Below are positions 6,339-12,388 of a DNA stretch of 14,992 nt, piece by piece; position 1 is the first letter of the stretch, and every line of letters begins with the position of its first letter. Both the position numbers and the translations under genes were made by a program. The DNA is taken from positions 1-14,992 of the forward strand of contig JAEWNX010000252.1 in assembly GCA_023461135.1 (NCBI GenBank), given 5' to 3'. Below the pieces are notes generated by a model. The model saw nothing but the letters and a program-made list of their open reading frames with translations, was not told the DNA's origin and searched no databases. Source of the DNA: Pseudomonadota bacterium. GTDB lineage: Bacteria; Pseudomonadota; Alphaproteobacteria; Caulobacterales; Aquidulcibacteraceae.

Positions 6339-7233
6339 GATCTGCTCCTTCGCCTCCTTCGTACGCCGCCCTGACGGCGGCGATTTCTTCGTCGCTGGGT
6401 ATCGGTTCGTCGCCCCAAGTGTGGGTGCCGCGGACGAATGCCCGGTAGATGTCGCGACGACGGCTGATTGCGGTCTCGGCGGCGATCTCTTCGGCACTAG
6501 GCGGAGGCGGCGGCGCCCAGTTTTCCCACAACCCGCGCTTTAGCCATCGCTCTAGCCCCTTCACGAAACGCGGCCCGTCTTTGCCTGCCTCCGGGACGTA
6601 TCGCCGACCGGCCTCAATCATCGCGTCTGCATCGGCGCCAGCTCTGAGCTGACCACGAATGGCAGCCTTCACCTCATCCTTCGAATGCCGCGCCCGAGAT
6701 ACGTTGGGCCATATCTCCCACAGCGCCTCCAACACACGTTCGACTTCGGATCGAGATATATCTTTCTGGTTCCTTGGTTTGGGTGAATCTTCTTCACCAC
6801 TAGGCGGCCGAGATTTCACCACTTCGGCGGAAGTCCGAACAGGCTTCGCCACTTTCACCGCGCCAACGGGTGAAGCGACTTCACCGCTTTCAGGGGCGGA
6901 AGTCCGAACAGGCTTCGCCACTTTCACGTCTGGGAGAGCGGCGAGCGCTTCCCTCACAATCCGCCATTCGCGGGTGTAGCCGCCACGGCAGGGAACGCTA
7001 CCGACGAACTGGATCAGGCCTTCGCTGGCGAACTCGCCGAGGGCGTGCTGAACGTTGCGGTCCGAACAACCCGCGAGCAGCGCAATTGTAGGCACCGCGG
7101 CGAAGATCCCGTCGCCGCTGTTGTCAGCAAGGTCCGCGAGCGAGCAAAAGATTGCCTTGCGCACTAATTCTGAGCAGTGACGGCCCTTACCAAAGCGCTT
7201 CCAGCGCGCGAGCCCTACGATCTTGTGGCTCAT
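6313..7233 (-). CDS. Lambda-O-like replication initiator (winged HTH)
   Basis: 306 aa. Residues about 22-78 form a winged helix-turn-helix as in phage replication proteins (helix SELVRKAIFCSLADLA, then VPTIALLAGCSDRNVQHALGEFASEGLI). A Pro/Lys-rich linker follows (100-160) in which the 11-residue stretch VKVAKPVRTSA occurs twice (103-113 and 126-136). The C-terminal part (about 165-235) has the W-P...AIRGQL...DGPRFVKGLERWL...WENW pattern seen in the C-terminal domains of many phage replication proteins, probably for contact with the helicase or its loader. The linker repeats come from a 33-bp direct repeat and iteron-like motifs in the DNA, as in gene O of lambda, where the origin lies inside the initiator gene. 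The start ATG overlaps the previous stop (ATGA). Confidence 0.8.
   Translation of the reverse strand: MSHKIVGLARWKRFGKGRHCSELVRKAIFCSLADLADNSGDGIFAAVPTIALLAGCSDRNVQHALGEFASEGLIQFVGSVPCRGGYTREWRIVREALAALPDVKVAKPVRTSAPESGEVASPVGAVKVAKPVRTSAEVVKSRPPSGEEDSPKPRNQKDISRSEVERVLEALWEIWPNVSRARHSKDEVKAAIRGQLRAGADADAMIEAGRRYVPEAGKDGPRFVKGLERWLKRGLWENWAPPPPPSAEEIAAETAISRRRDIYRAFVRGTHTWGDEPIPSDEEIAAVRAAYEGGEGADHVRTEQAQ
6782..6927. repeat. Iteron-like cluster inside the replication gene (candidate origin)
   Basis: A 17-bp palindrome GGTGAA-N5-TTCACC occurs twice (6782-6798 and 6869-6885). Single TTCACC sites lie at 6815 and 6854, and a near match (TTCACG) at 6922. A perfect 33-bp direct repeat spans 6826-6858 and 6895-6927 (period 69 bp, 23 codons). 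An AT-richer patch containing GAGATATATCTTTCTGG lies at about 6752-6770, on one flank. This matches the logic of the lambda origin: iterons in the linker-coding part of the initiator gene with an AT-rich side region. No replication data support it. Confidence 0.6.
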
Positions 7234-7784
7234 TGGAGCGCGGCGCTCCCCGGCTGTTGGAAGACCACGGGCACATCCTCAAAGGCCCTCAGCGCATGGC
7301 GCGAGAGCCAGGCGCGGGCCCGCGTCACCGTTCGCGAACGCGATGCCCCTACATGATCGAGCGCCGCGGTGACGTCGCTCACGATCCACGAAATCGAGCG
7401 GCCGCGACGCAGCGCTGAGCAGCCTGCCTTCAGGCACTGCTCCAGCCACGCTTCGCATGCGGCTGCGGCAAGCTCTGGATGGTACCAGCGGCCGTCGCTG
7501 CATAGTCGCCAGTCGGCAAGCGCGCGCTCCCTGAGGTTGCGCCAGCGCCGCAGGGACGGCCCCAGACCCGCGTAGTAGGCGAGCGCGCGATCGTTGTTGG
7601 GAAGCGAGGCCGCCGGCTGCAGCAGCCACGATGCGCACATCAACGCCAAGCCGGCTCGGAAAGCTGCGTCTGAGCTCGTGAAATAGAGCTTGGACCGCCG
7701 AAAGCGCTCGATGTGTGCCGGCATCTCAGAGGCGCCCTGCAGCCGACACTCAGGCGGCGTCAGCGGGGCCGGACGCTCAGACAT
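7230..7784 (-). CDS. DUF1376-like phage replication-region protein
   Basis: 184 aa. Residues about 20-115 follow the DUF1376 pattern found in phage replication regions: MPAHIERFRRSKLYFTSS, an ALMCASWL helix, the SLPNNDRALAYYAGLG turn-helix, RWRNLRERAL, then DGRWYHPEL and an Ala-rich helix. Members are thought to bind DNA in replication modules, but the exact role is unknown. The remaining 60 residues hold a helix with RGRSISWIVSDVTAALD and a basic region. The start overlaps the Toprim gene stop by 8 bp and the end overlaps the replication initiator start (ATGA), so all three are one translational unit. Confidence 0.75.
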   Translation of the reverse strand: MSERPAPLTPPECRLQGASEMPAHIERFRRSKLYFTSSDAAFRAGLALMCASWLLQPAASLPNNDRALAYYAGLGPSLRRWRNLRERALADWRLCSDGRWYHPELAAAACEAWLEQCLKAGCSALRRGRSISWIVSDVTAALDHVGASRSRTVTRARAWLSRHALRAFEDVPVVFQQPGSAALQ

Positions 7785-8514
7785 GGGCGGCCTCCCCAGC
7801 CAAGAGGCGACGCGCTCGGGCCCGGTGCCAGCGCCGCCGGCTTCTCAGGCCGAACTCGCGCCAAGTTGCGGCGCCGATCGGCGGCGTCAGAAGCGAGACG
7901 CTGACGCCAAAGACCGCGACTCGTCGTGCCAGCGTGAAGGCCGCATCCGCGCTTTCCGGCGAGGGCTGCAGGTCCTGGGCGACGAAAATGCTCCGCACGA
8001 CCCCAGGGAGCTCCAAGCATGCGAGCCGCTTAGCCTCGATCGTGGCAACGGCCGGCAGGCGTGCCGCGCGTGATGCGAGCAGCGCGCTATCGAGACGCTC
8101 CGCGACGATGATCTGCGGACCGATCTCGCCAAGCAATACGCCGCCACCGTGCGCATCGTCGCGCCACTCGTGACCAACGGAACCGCCAAGATCGCCGATA
8201 CCTGCGCGCACCACCGCTGCCACTGACTGAGGCCGGCGGAGCGGTGTGAACGCGGCGATGATTGAATGCTCGCCTAGCTTCCTCGGCGCGTAGCGCAGCG
8301 CCGGCGGATATGGCGGAACTATTCCGGCCTGAAGCAAGATCGCTTCGCCGGGTGAGCCTTCGATCTCCTGGCCTTCATCGAATATCCGGTGCGCACTTTC
8401 CTTCAAGCCGCCTTTGCGCGCCGCAAAGCGCTCGTTGGAACGCTCTACGCGCACGATCTGGCGCGCCACTGCACTGCGGTCAGAATATTTTCGGCGACGG
8501 TGGGGGACCGTCAT
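7777..8514 (-). CDS. Toprim-domain (primase-like) protein with degenerate active site
   Basis: 245 aa. The layout follows the short DUF7146/Toprim proteins of alphaproteobacterial prophages: EGSPGEAILLQAGI near residue 51, PPALRYAPR near 70, IIAAFTPLRRP near 85, GGGVLLGEIGPQIIVAE near 123-139, and LPGVVRSIFVAQDL near 169-182. The Toprim glutamate is present (Glu139), but the following Gly-Ile-Glu is replaced (RLD), and the second acidic motif, normally DxD plus Gly, is reduced to a single Asp (Asp181). There is no N-terminal zinc finger or helicase domain. It may be an inactive primase relative acting in replication control, or a partner of a helper's primase. A short interrupted palindrome covers its start codon. 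It heads the replication operon after a terminator. Confidence 0.75.
   Translation of the reverse strand: MTVPHRRRKYSDRSAVARQIVRVERSNERFAARKGGLKESAHRIFDEGQEIEGSPGEAILLQAGIVPPYPPALRYAPRKLGEHSIIAAFTPLRRPQSVAAVVRAGIGDLGGSVGHEWRDDAHGGGVLLGEIGPQIIVAERLDSALLASRAARLPAVATIEAKRLACLELPGVVRSIFVAQDLQPSPESADAAFTLARRVAVFGVSVSLLTPPIGAATWREFGLRSRRRWHRARARRLLAGEAAHV
8496..8512 (-). promoter_or_regulatory. Hairpin at the start codon of the Toprim gene
   Basis: GACGGT-GGGGG-ACCGTC on the plus strand is a perfect 6-bp interrupted palindrome. On the mRNA it starts at the last base of the ATG and would place the start codon at the foot of a GC-rich stem with a C5 loop, which could limit translation. Like the A/B/C repeats it has a homopolymeric G (mRNA C) run in the loop. 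Confidence 0.45.
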
Positions 8515-8588
8515 GGCGACGTCCGTCCGTAATCAGCGGCTGCGCCGAACGCTTGCCCGCTGCTCCGCGGCGAGCTTGGGCGGGTTTC

Positions 8589-8690
8589 TTGCCTAAGCGT
8601 GCTTCCGGCTGTATATCGGTCGTGCAAGCAAAGCCCTTTCGTAAAATGCCTGAAGCCCGCCGGATTGCCGTCCGGCGGGTTTCTATTTGC
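8589..8690 (+). ncRNA. Putative small RNA, promoter to terminator, opposite to the phage genes
   Basis: On the plus strand TTGCCT (8589-8594) and TATATC (8612-8617) are spaced exactly 17 bp, a fair sigma-70-like promoter. Transcription would begin near 8624 and meet a strong intrinsic terminator at 8653-8690, giving an RNA of about 65 nt. No ORF fits it. It lies in the gap between the capsid unit and the replication unit, both on the minus strand. Its unpaired part contains CCCTTTCG, which could pair with GAAAGG-like ribosome sites. This is a prediction from two signals only. Confidence 0.4.
8653..8690. terminator. Intrinsic terminator between the capsid and replication units
   Basis: CCCGCCGGA (8656-8664), loop TTGCCG and TCCGGCGGG (8671-8679) form a perfect 9-bp stem that can extend to 12 bp with AAG/TTT. 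On the plus strand it is followed by TTTCTATTT, a good terminator tail. On the minus strand it starts right after the stop codon of the 90-aa gene, with a weaker tail (CTTCAGGCATTTT). It probably acts in both directions, separating the capsid genes from the Toprim gene. Confidence 0.8.
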
Positions 8691-8955
8691 GCCTCCGTGA
8701 TGCCGCCGACGCGCGCATGACACTCTCCATCCGAGCGATGCGCGCGTGACGCTTCAGCAGCGGCGTCGGCGCGCGCGCCTCGGACAGTACTGCAGCCATC
8801 CGCGCGATCTGCGCCCGTGCGCCCACGTTGTGGTGGGGGGCGCGCGCGCTCGAAACGTCAGAAACGTGAGATGCTGATGGGCGCGAGACAGCCAGCGGTC
8901 CGCGATTGTGTTGGCGAAGCCAGCGAAGCACCGCGTTTTGCTCAGCGGCGTTCAT
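8683..8955 (-). CDS. Small basic protein of unknown function after capsid
   Basis: 90 aa, not recognised. ATG 8955 has GAGG 6 nt upstream and overlaps the previous gene by 14 bp; an in-frame ORF extends to 9138 but lies over that gene. The second half has a two-fold internal repeat (RAQIARMAAVL and HARIARMESVM), both amphipathic basic helices. The middle (about residues 25-47) is coded by the divergent hairpin repeat copy C, so either the repeat was captured by the gene or the gene is not fully constrained there. Its position after the capsid gene suggests a head-related or DNA-binding role, but this is only context. It ends at the strong terminator. Confidence 0.6.
   Translation of the reverse strand: MNAAEQNAVLRWLRQHNRGPLAVSRPSASHVSDVSSARAPHHNVGARAQIARMAAVLSEARAPTPLLKRHARIARMESVMRASAASRRRK
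8825..8870 (-). repeat. Hairpin repeat, divergent copy C
   Basis: Shares ACGTT, the loop start GTGGTGGGGGG and AACGTCAG with copies A and B, but the middle of the loop is an alternating CG run and the third arm is AAACGTGAG in place of GAATCTGAC. The stem is reduced to 5 bp and the GANTC site is gone. It lies within the 90-aa coding region, 311 bp ahead of the Toprim gene. The conserved part is the G-run loop and its flanking ACGTT/AACGT. Confidence 0.75.
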
Positions 8956-9163
8956 CGCGCGCCTCAATGCGTCGGCCGATGGCAAGATGCCGGCGTCGTT
9001 TCGCGATCTCGCTCGCCGCTGCCTCGAAGCGCGGCCGAGGCCGGCGCGGAGCGACAGCGCGGCCAATGCTGCGCTTCGCCCAATCGATGATTTCGTCGCA
9101 AAAGGCGCGCCGCTCAGCGCTGTTCTCATATGCGACAAGCTTTAAGAGGCGTTCGGGGTCCAT
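8942..9163 (-). CDS. Small protein of unknown function directly after capsid
   Basis: 73 aa, not recognised. Its ATG follows the capsid stop with no gap (TAAATG), so it should be translated by termination-reinitiation with the capsid protein. The N-terminal half is acidic and helical (MDPERLLKLVAYENSAERRAF type), with one Cys. The C-terminal half is rich in Arg and Ala and may bind DNA or the capsid interior. No portal or connector features are visible: it is far too short for a portal and lacks the usual pattern of head-tail adaptors. It could be a head accessory, or a satellite-specific factor acting on capsid assembly. Confidence 0.65.
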   Translation of the reverse strand: MDPERLLKLVAYENSAERRAFCDEIIDWAKRSIGRAVAPRRPRPRFEAAASEIAKRRRHLAIGRRIEARDERR

Positions 9164-10318
9164 TTAGCGCGCCCCAAGCACGACAAACGGACTCCGCGTC
9201 ACGCTACTGGCGCGCGATGCGACGGGGGCGGACCAGGCCGGCTGCCCCTGGAAGCGCATCACGAATTTGAAGGCTTCGAGATCCTGATCGAAATAGAAAT
9301 GTACACTCGAAACGTGGCGGGTCGCAGGATCCTTAGTCGCGAGCAGATACTGCGCCAGGTCGACAAAGAGGATATCGCCGAGATCGCCGAGCTGATTGCA
9401 GGCCTCGTGTGAAATCACGGGGCGGCTGAGAATTCGACCTTCAGGCGCATCATCGTCGCCAGGCGTGAACATTTGCGGCGGCAGCCGCGCGATCTGGTCG
9501 CGCGAGTCGGGGTGGCATAGCCAAACGGATGTTCTGATCGAACCGGCCGGCGCTCGCGCGTACATCTTTGAGATGTTGGCCTCAACGATCGTGTCTGCGG
9601 TCTGGCTCTCCTCACCCGCGACAGTGATCGTCGCTGGGGCATTGAGAATACCAAGCGCCGCGTGACCTCCGGCGCCATGCAGCACTTCGTATGAACCCGC
9701 CCAAATGAGCGCGTCGACTGCGGCCGTTGCGAGGTACGCGCCCAGGCTCGGAGAATCCGAGAGCAGCTCCTCAGTTACGACCACGATCCCCGCGATCTTC
9801 GCGAGCTTCATGCTCGAGACTTCCAGCTTGGGTTTCGACTGCGCGATCGCCTCAGCTTCGCCGACGTAACCGGCCGCGATCCCTCCGGCGGCATAGGCAG
9901 GCTGGCGGTTTGTTGGAATGGCGATGTTGTTGGTTGGTGTCCTGAATGGTGCGCACAGCGCGAGAATGTTGGCGCCCCCACTGTTCGCTGTGCCGGCGAA
10001 GGCGTCATGAATGGCGTCGGACATATGCGTCGGGACAGCGAAGCCGCCGTCGGCGCCGTTTTCCGTGCTGATCGTAGTGGCGCCGGCGTTCATTAGGCGG
10101 GCCAGCGGTTCTGGCCGGCCATAGGCATGAGCGCGCGCGGCGACCGCTAGTTCACCGAAGCTTCGCGCTCGCTGGTTGATGACGCGCTCAACGCCAGCAA
10201 TCGCGACGGTGTCTCCGTCACCCACGAGCTGCCCAGATCGGACCAGCGCCTTCACGCCGTCCACGGTGACGCCGAGCCGCTCAGCGGCGTCGAGAAAATG
10301 CATAAACCCGCGCTTCAC
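9164..10318 (-). CDS. HK97-fold major capsid protein with N-terminal HTH domain
   Basis: 384 aa from GTG 10318, chosen because GAGGG lies 7 nt upstream; TTG 10324 and ATG 10303 are alternatives. Residues about 71-384 follow the HK97 capsid family: ENGADGGFAVPTHMSDAIHDAF, a TNNIAIPTN strand, SSMKLAKIAGIVVVTEELLSDS, a DALIWAGSYEVLHG segment, WLCHPDSRDQIARL and a SVHFYFDQDLEAFKFVMRFQG end. Residues about 8-46 instead read as a helix-turn-helix of the AlpA/excisionase type (FLDAAERLGVTVDGVKALVR, then a wing and VERVIN). HK97 relatives normally have a ~100-residue coiled-coil scaffold there, cut off by a prohead protease; no protease or portal gene is present here. The domain might bind DNA or act as a short scaffold. 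Two small genes follow in the same unit. Confidence 0.88.
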   Translation of the reverse strand: MKRGFMHFLDAAERLGVTVDGVKALVRSGQLVGDGDTVAIAGVERVINQRARSFGELAVAARAHAYGRPEPLARLMNAGATTISTENGADGGFAVPTHMSDAIHDAFAGTANSGGANILALCAPFRTPTNNIAIPTNRQPAYAAGGIAAGYVGEAEAIAQSKPKLEVSSMKLAKIAGIVVVTEELLSDSPSLGAYLATAAVDALIWAGSYEVLHGAGGHAALGILNAPATITVAGEESQTADTIVEANISKMYARAPAGSIRTSVWLCHPDSRDQIARLPPQMFTPGDDDAPEGRILSRPVISHEACNQLGDLGDILFVDLAQYLLATKDPATRHVSSVHFYFDQDLEAFKFVMRFQGQPAWSAPVASRASSVTRSPFVVLGAR

Positions 10319-10330
10319 GCCCAAACCCTC

Positions 10331-10345
10331 GATTGCCCCGCCCCC
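10331..10345 (-). repeat. G-rich 15-mer ahead of the capsid gene
   Basis: GGGGGCGGGGCAATC occurs on the minus strand here, 13 bp before the capsid start, and on the plus strand at 4792-4806. Flanking bases (GCCRCC then AGGG) also agree, giving roughly 80% identity over 27 bp by eye. Its orientation relative to the neighbouring 47-bp repeat is opposite at the two sites. Confidence 0.65.
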
Positions 10346-10380
10346 TGACCAGGCGGCACGACAAGGGTTATTCAGCCCGG

Positions 10381-10427
10381 CTGACGTTGTGGTGGGGGGA
10401 GCGACTGAGAAACGTCAGGAATCTGAC
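10381..10427 (-). repeat. 47-bp hairpin repeat, copy B
   Basis: Second near-perfect copy of the repeat, in the same orientation as copy A, 5.7 kb away. Outer arms CTGACGTT (10381-10388) and AACGTCAG (10411-10418); competing arm CTGAC (10423-10427). The stop codon of the 260-aa gene (TGA, 10417-10415) is inside it. It lies about 63 bp before the capsid start. One GANTC site (10419-10423). Confidence 0.9.
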
Positions 10428-11197
10428 GGGGCGCGCTGTTTGAAATTCGGATGAAGGGCTGCTCGGGACTTGCAGATTTCGAGCTCGTCGAGGGTCAAAC
10501 AGCGAGGATCGTTACCAAGTAACCGCTTCAACCAACCTTTAGCGGCGTCCGACCGCGGTGACGAGCCGCGCCTCGCTCCCCTACCCTTCGTATAGACATA
10601 TTTCTTGGCGCGCGTCGTCGTCGCCCAACTATAACTCGCCTCAGCATTCCCGGACGCATACGCGCTCCATTCGAGGAGCATCCAACAGATTTCCGGCGGG
10701 GCCGACTCTATAGGCGTGAGGTTTTTCCTCTTGTTGCGTTCGACCAGGGTGAGCTCTCGCTTCGCCTTAGTGATTGTGGGAGCCGCAACATCTCGCCCGT
10801 AGGCGGCCCCCAAGTCCGTAGCGACCCGTTTCATCAGATCGCGAATCTCATCGCTGTTTTCCGGGTTGCTTGCGATTTCTCGGATCATACCCAACACGAT
10901 CGCTGGCGGAGCGAAGGCTATGTCAATCTCGCCGGTTGCAATGAGGGCACGCGCGCGTTGGCGAAAATTCTCGGCCAGTACTCTGATTTTCCGCCGAACA
11001 CGCTCGCGCTGATAGGTCCACCTATCCTTGTCGCGTTCGGGATCGCCAGTAGGCGGAAGCGACGCGGCCGCCCGATCCTCCGATATCAGTTCATGTACGA
11101 TGCGATTTATCGCGCCCTGGTTTACGGGCAGTCCTTCGGCGAGCATCGCCTGGAAGACGGCATCTCGGTATTCACCAGGTTTAAGGGCGATTGCCAA
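10415..11197 (-). CDS. Protein of unknown function ahead of capsid
   Basis: 260 aa, not recognised. The start is TTG 11197, supported by GGAGG 8 nt upstream. The N-terminal third (about 1-90) reads like a helical DNA-interacting segment (MAIALKPGEYRDAVFQAMLAE type start, then INRIVHELI and a basic RWTYQRERVRRKIRVLAENFRQRAR helix), where 'VNQGAINRIVHELI' could be part of an HTH. The middle (95-150) is an all-helical block with MIREIAS and DLMKRVATDLG. The end is Arg/Lys-rich. It sits between the AlpA-like regulator and the capsid gene, where satellites often carry regulators of their late genes. Its stop codon falls inside hairpin repeat B. Confidence 0.75.
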   Translation of the reverse strand: MAIALKPGEYRDAVFQAMLAEGLPVNQGAINRIVHELISEDRAAASLPPTGDPERDKDRWTYQRERVRRKIRVLAENFRQRARALIATGEIDIAFAPPAIVLGMIREIASNPENSDEIRDLMKRVATDLGAAYGRDVAAPTITKAKRELTLVERNKRKNLTPIESAPPEICWMLLEWSAYASGNAEASYSWATTTRAKKYVYTKGRGARRGSSPRSDAAKGWLKRLLGNDPRCLTLDELEICKSRAALHPNFKQRAPSDS

Positions 11198-11298
11198 AAG
11201 CTGCGCCTCCGCGGGACGCTCCGCCTTTGAAAATGCGCGGGCAGCCCGGGCGGAAAACCGGACGGTCGGGAGCTACCCTAGCCCGCGCGAATCAGACC

Positions 11299-11649
11299 CT
11301 AAACTAGGTCGGTAGCGCACGGCAAAACCGCAAAGCTGGCGATCTTCACGCTCCGTGCTGCGGCACCGGCGCGCAGGGTTTGCGTCACTTTTCCGCGCTT
11401 GCGTCCCGTGGCCCCGCCCGGCCGGCGAGTGCGTGATCGAGCAGGCTCAACTCGCGATCGATAGTCGTCATCTTCTTCGGTGCGCAAGTCGGATGTGCGG
11501 CCCATTGCGCGCTCGACTGCGGCCCCAAGCCATCGGCCCCGGCGCACTGGCTTAGGAAAGTCGCCGGCCTTCATCATGCGATGTAGCGTGGCGCGGCTGA
11601 CTTGGAGCCTCGCAAGCACTTCCGCGGTTGTGAGCCGTTGCGCCGGCAT
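11299..11649 (-). CDS. AlpA-like HTH regulator or excisionase
   Basis: 116 aa. Residues about 5-50 match the AlpA/HTH_17 pattern closely: LTTAEVLARLQVSRATLHRMMKAGDFPKPVRRGR, then W and the closing helix AAVERAM. AlpA-type proteins act as excisionases or transcription activators in phages and, in Gram-negative PICIs, as the master switch of the element. The rest (55-116) is Arg-rich and probably disordered, with a hydrophobic tail, longer than the usual ~70-aa AlpA. It starts 18 nt after the previous stop; the possible ribosome site GAGGAA is 14 nt from the ATG, rather far. The same HTH type recurs at the N terminus of the capsid protein. Confidence 0.82.
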   Translation of the reverse strand: MPAQRLTTAEVLARLQVSRATLHRMMKAGDFPKPVRRGRWLGAAVERAMGRTSDLRTEEDDDYRSRVEPARSRTRRPGGATGRKRGKVTQTLRAGAAARSVKIASFAVLPCATDLV

Positions 11650-11667
11650 CGTGGGTTCGCGCTTTCC

Positions 11668-12126
11668 TCAATCCGACGGAGCTAAACTTATCTCTATCAA
11701 CTCACCATAACGCCAGCAGTCAGTGACGTCATACATGGCGCTCAGACATGCGATGCTCCGCCCGCCCCAGCGCGCATCGATCAAGCGCCCTGCCTCTGCG
11801 GAGTGCGCTTCAAACATGATCAGCAGGGTCGGGGCCTTGATCCTGGAGGGCCGCGGTCTCTCCCGTCGTTTCGACGGATGCTCCAAGAGCTCGCCGTCGC
11901 CGCCATCCTCAAGATCGCAATCGGGCTCACGCTCATCGAGTGCATCGATAAGCACTGCAAGCGCGTCTGCGATTGCGTTCCGATTGGCGTCGAAAGCCGG
12001 ACTGAGGCGGTCTCCGCGTACGAAGGCGGCGGCCACCTCTGCGGCGGCGACGATCCTGGTGCGCGCGATTGGCGCCAGACGGCTAGCACGCGTGGCACGC
12101 GGCTCGTGCAGTTGTTCGGCAGTCAT
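11668..12126 (-). CDS. Unknown protein with acidic linker motif
   Basis: 152 aa, not recognised as a named family. The start ATG 12126 overlaps the stop of the XRE regulator (ATGA). A middle segment reads ALIDALDEREPDCDLEDGGDGEL, an acidic D-x-D-L-E-D-G-G-D pattern that I recall from many short alphaproteobacterial prophage proteins of unknown role. The C-terminal part contains W-G-G-R and a compact hydrophobic segment (IACLSAMYDVTDCWRYGELIEI). It may be an early regulator partner, but nothing in the sequence proves a function. Confidence 0.72.
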   Translation of the reverse strand: MTAEQLHEPRATRASRLAPIARTRIVAAAEVAAAFVRGDRLSPAFDANRNAIADALAVLIDALDEREPDCDLEDGGDGELLEHPSKRRERPRPSRIKAPTLLIMFEAHSAEAGRLIDARWGGRSIACLSAMYDVTDCWRYGELIEISLAPSD

Positions 12127-12377
12127 TTCGCCGCGCGCTTCTTGCTCTTCTTTTTCAGAAGGCGCGCACCAGTGCCTTCGCCGTTCGTGATCTCGACACC
12201 ATGCTTCGCGAACGCCGCAATGATCGCGGCCGCCGTAGCCTCGGCGTGCGCCTTGCCGGCCTCAACCATTGAAACCGTAGTTGGTGAGAGCTCCGCCTGC
12301 TCGGCGAGGTCCCGGACACCCCAGCCTAAGAGAGCGCGACCAGCGCGGCAGGCTTGCGGGGTTAGAGGCGCTGACAC
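12123..12377 (-). CDS. XRE-family HTH transcriptional regulator
   Basis: 84 aa. Residues about 6-45 form a Cro/C1-type HTH: LTPQACRAGRALLGWGVRDL, AEQAELSPTTVSMVEAGK, followed by AAIIAAFAKHGVEI and an end like those of short prophage XRE repressors (GVEITNGEGTGARLL). The Lys-rich tail (KKKSKKRAAK) is basic. The GTG start is preceded by GGAG at 9 nt. Two identical palindromic sites overlap its own promoter (12389-12420), so it very likely represses itself and keeps the downstream genes silent. It is probably the element's main lysogeny-type switch. Confidence 0.88.
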   Translation of the reverse strand: MSAPLTPQACRAGRALLGWGVRDLAEQAELSPTTVSMVEAGKAHAEATAAAIIAAFAKHGVEITNGEGTGARLLKKKSKKRAAK

Positions 12378-12388
12378 CGAGGAAGGCT

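Noticed and set aside
10511..10523. GTTAC-N3-GTAAC palindrome as a third XRE operator
   Set aside because: The half-sites are in the reverse order compared with the two sites ahead of the XRE gene, and it lies inside a coding region. It is probably chance.
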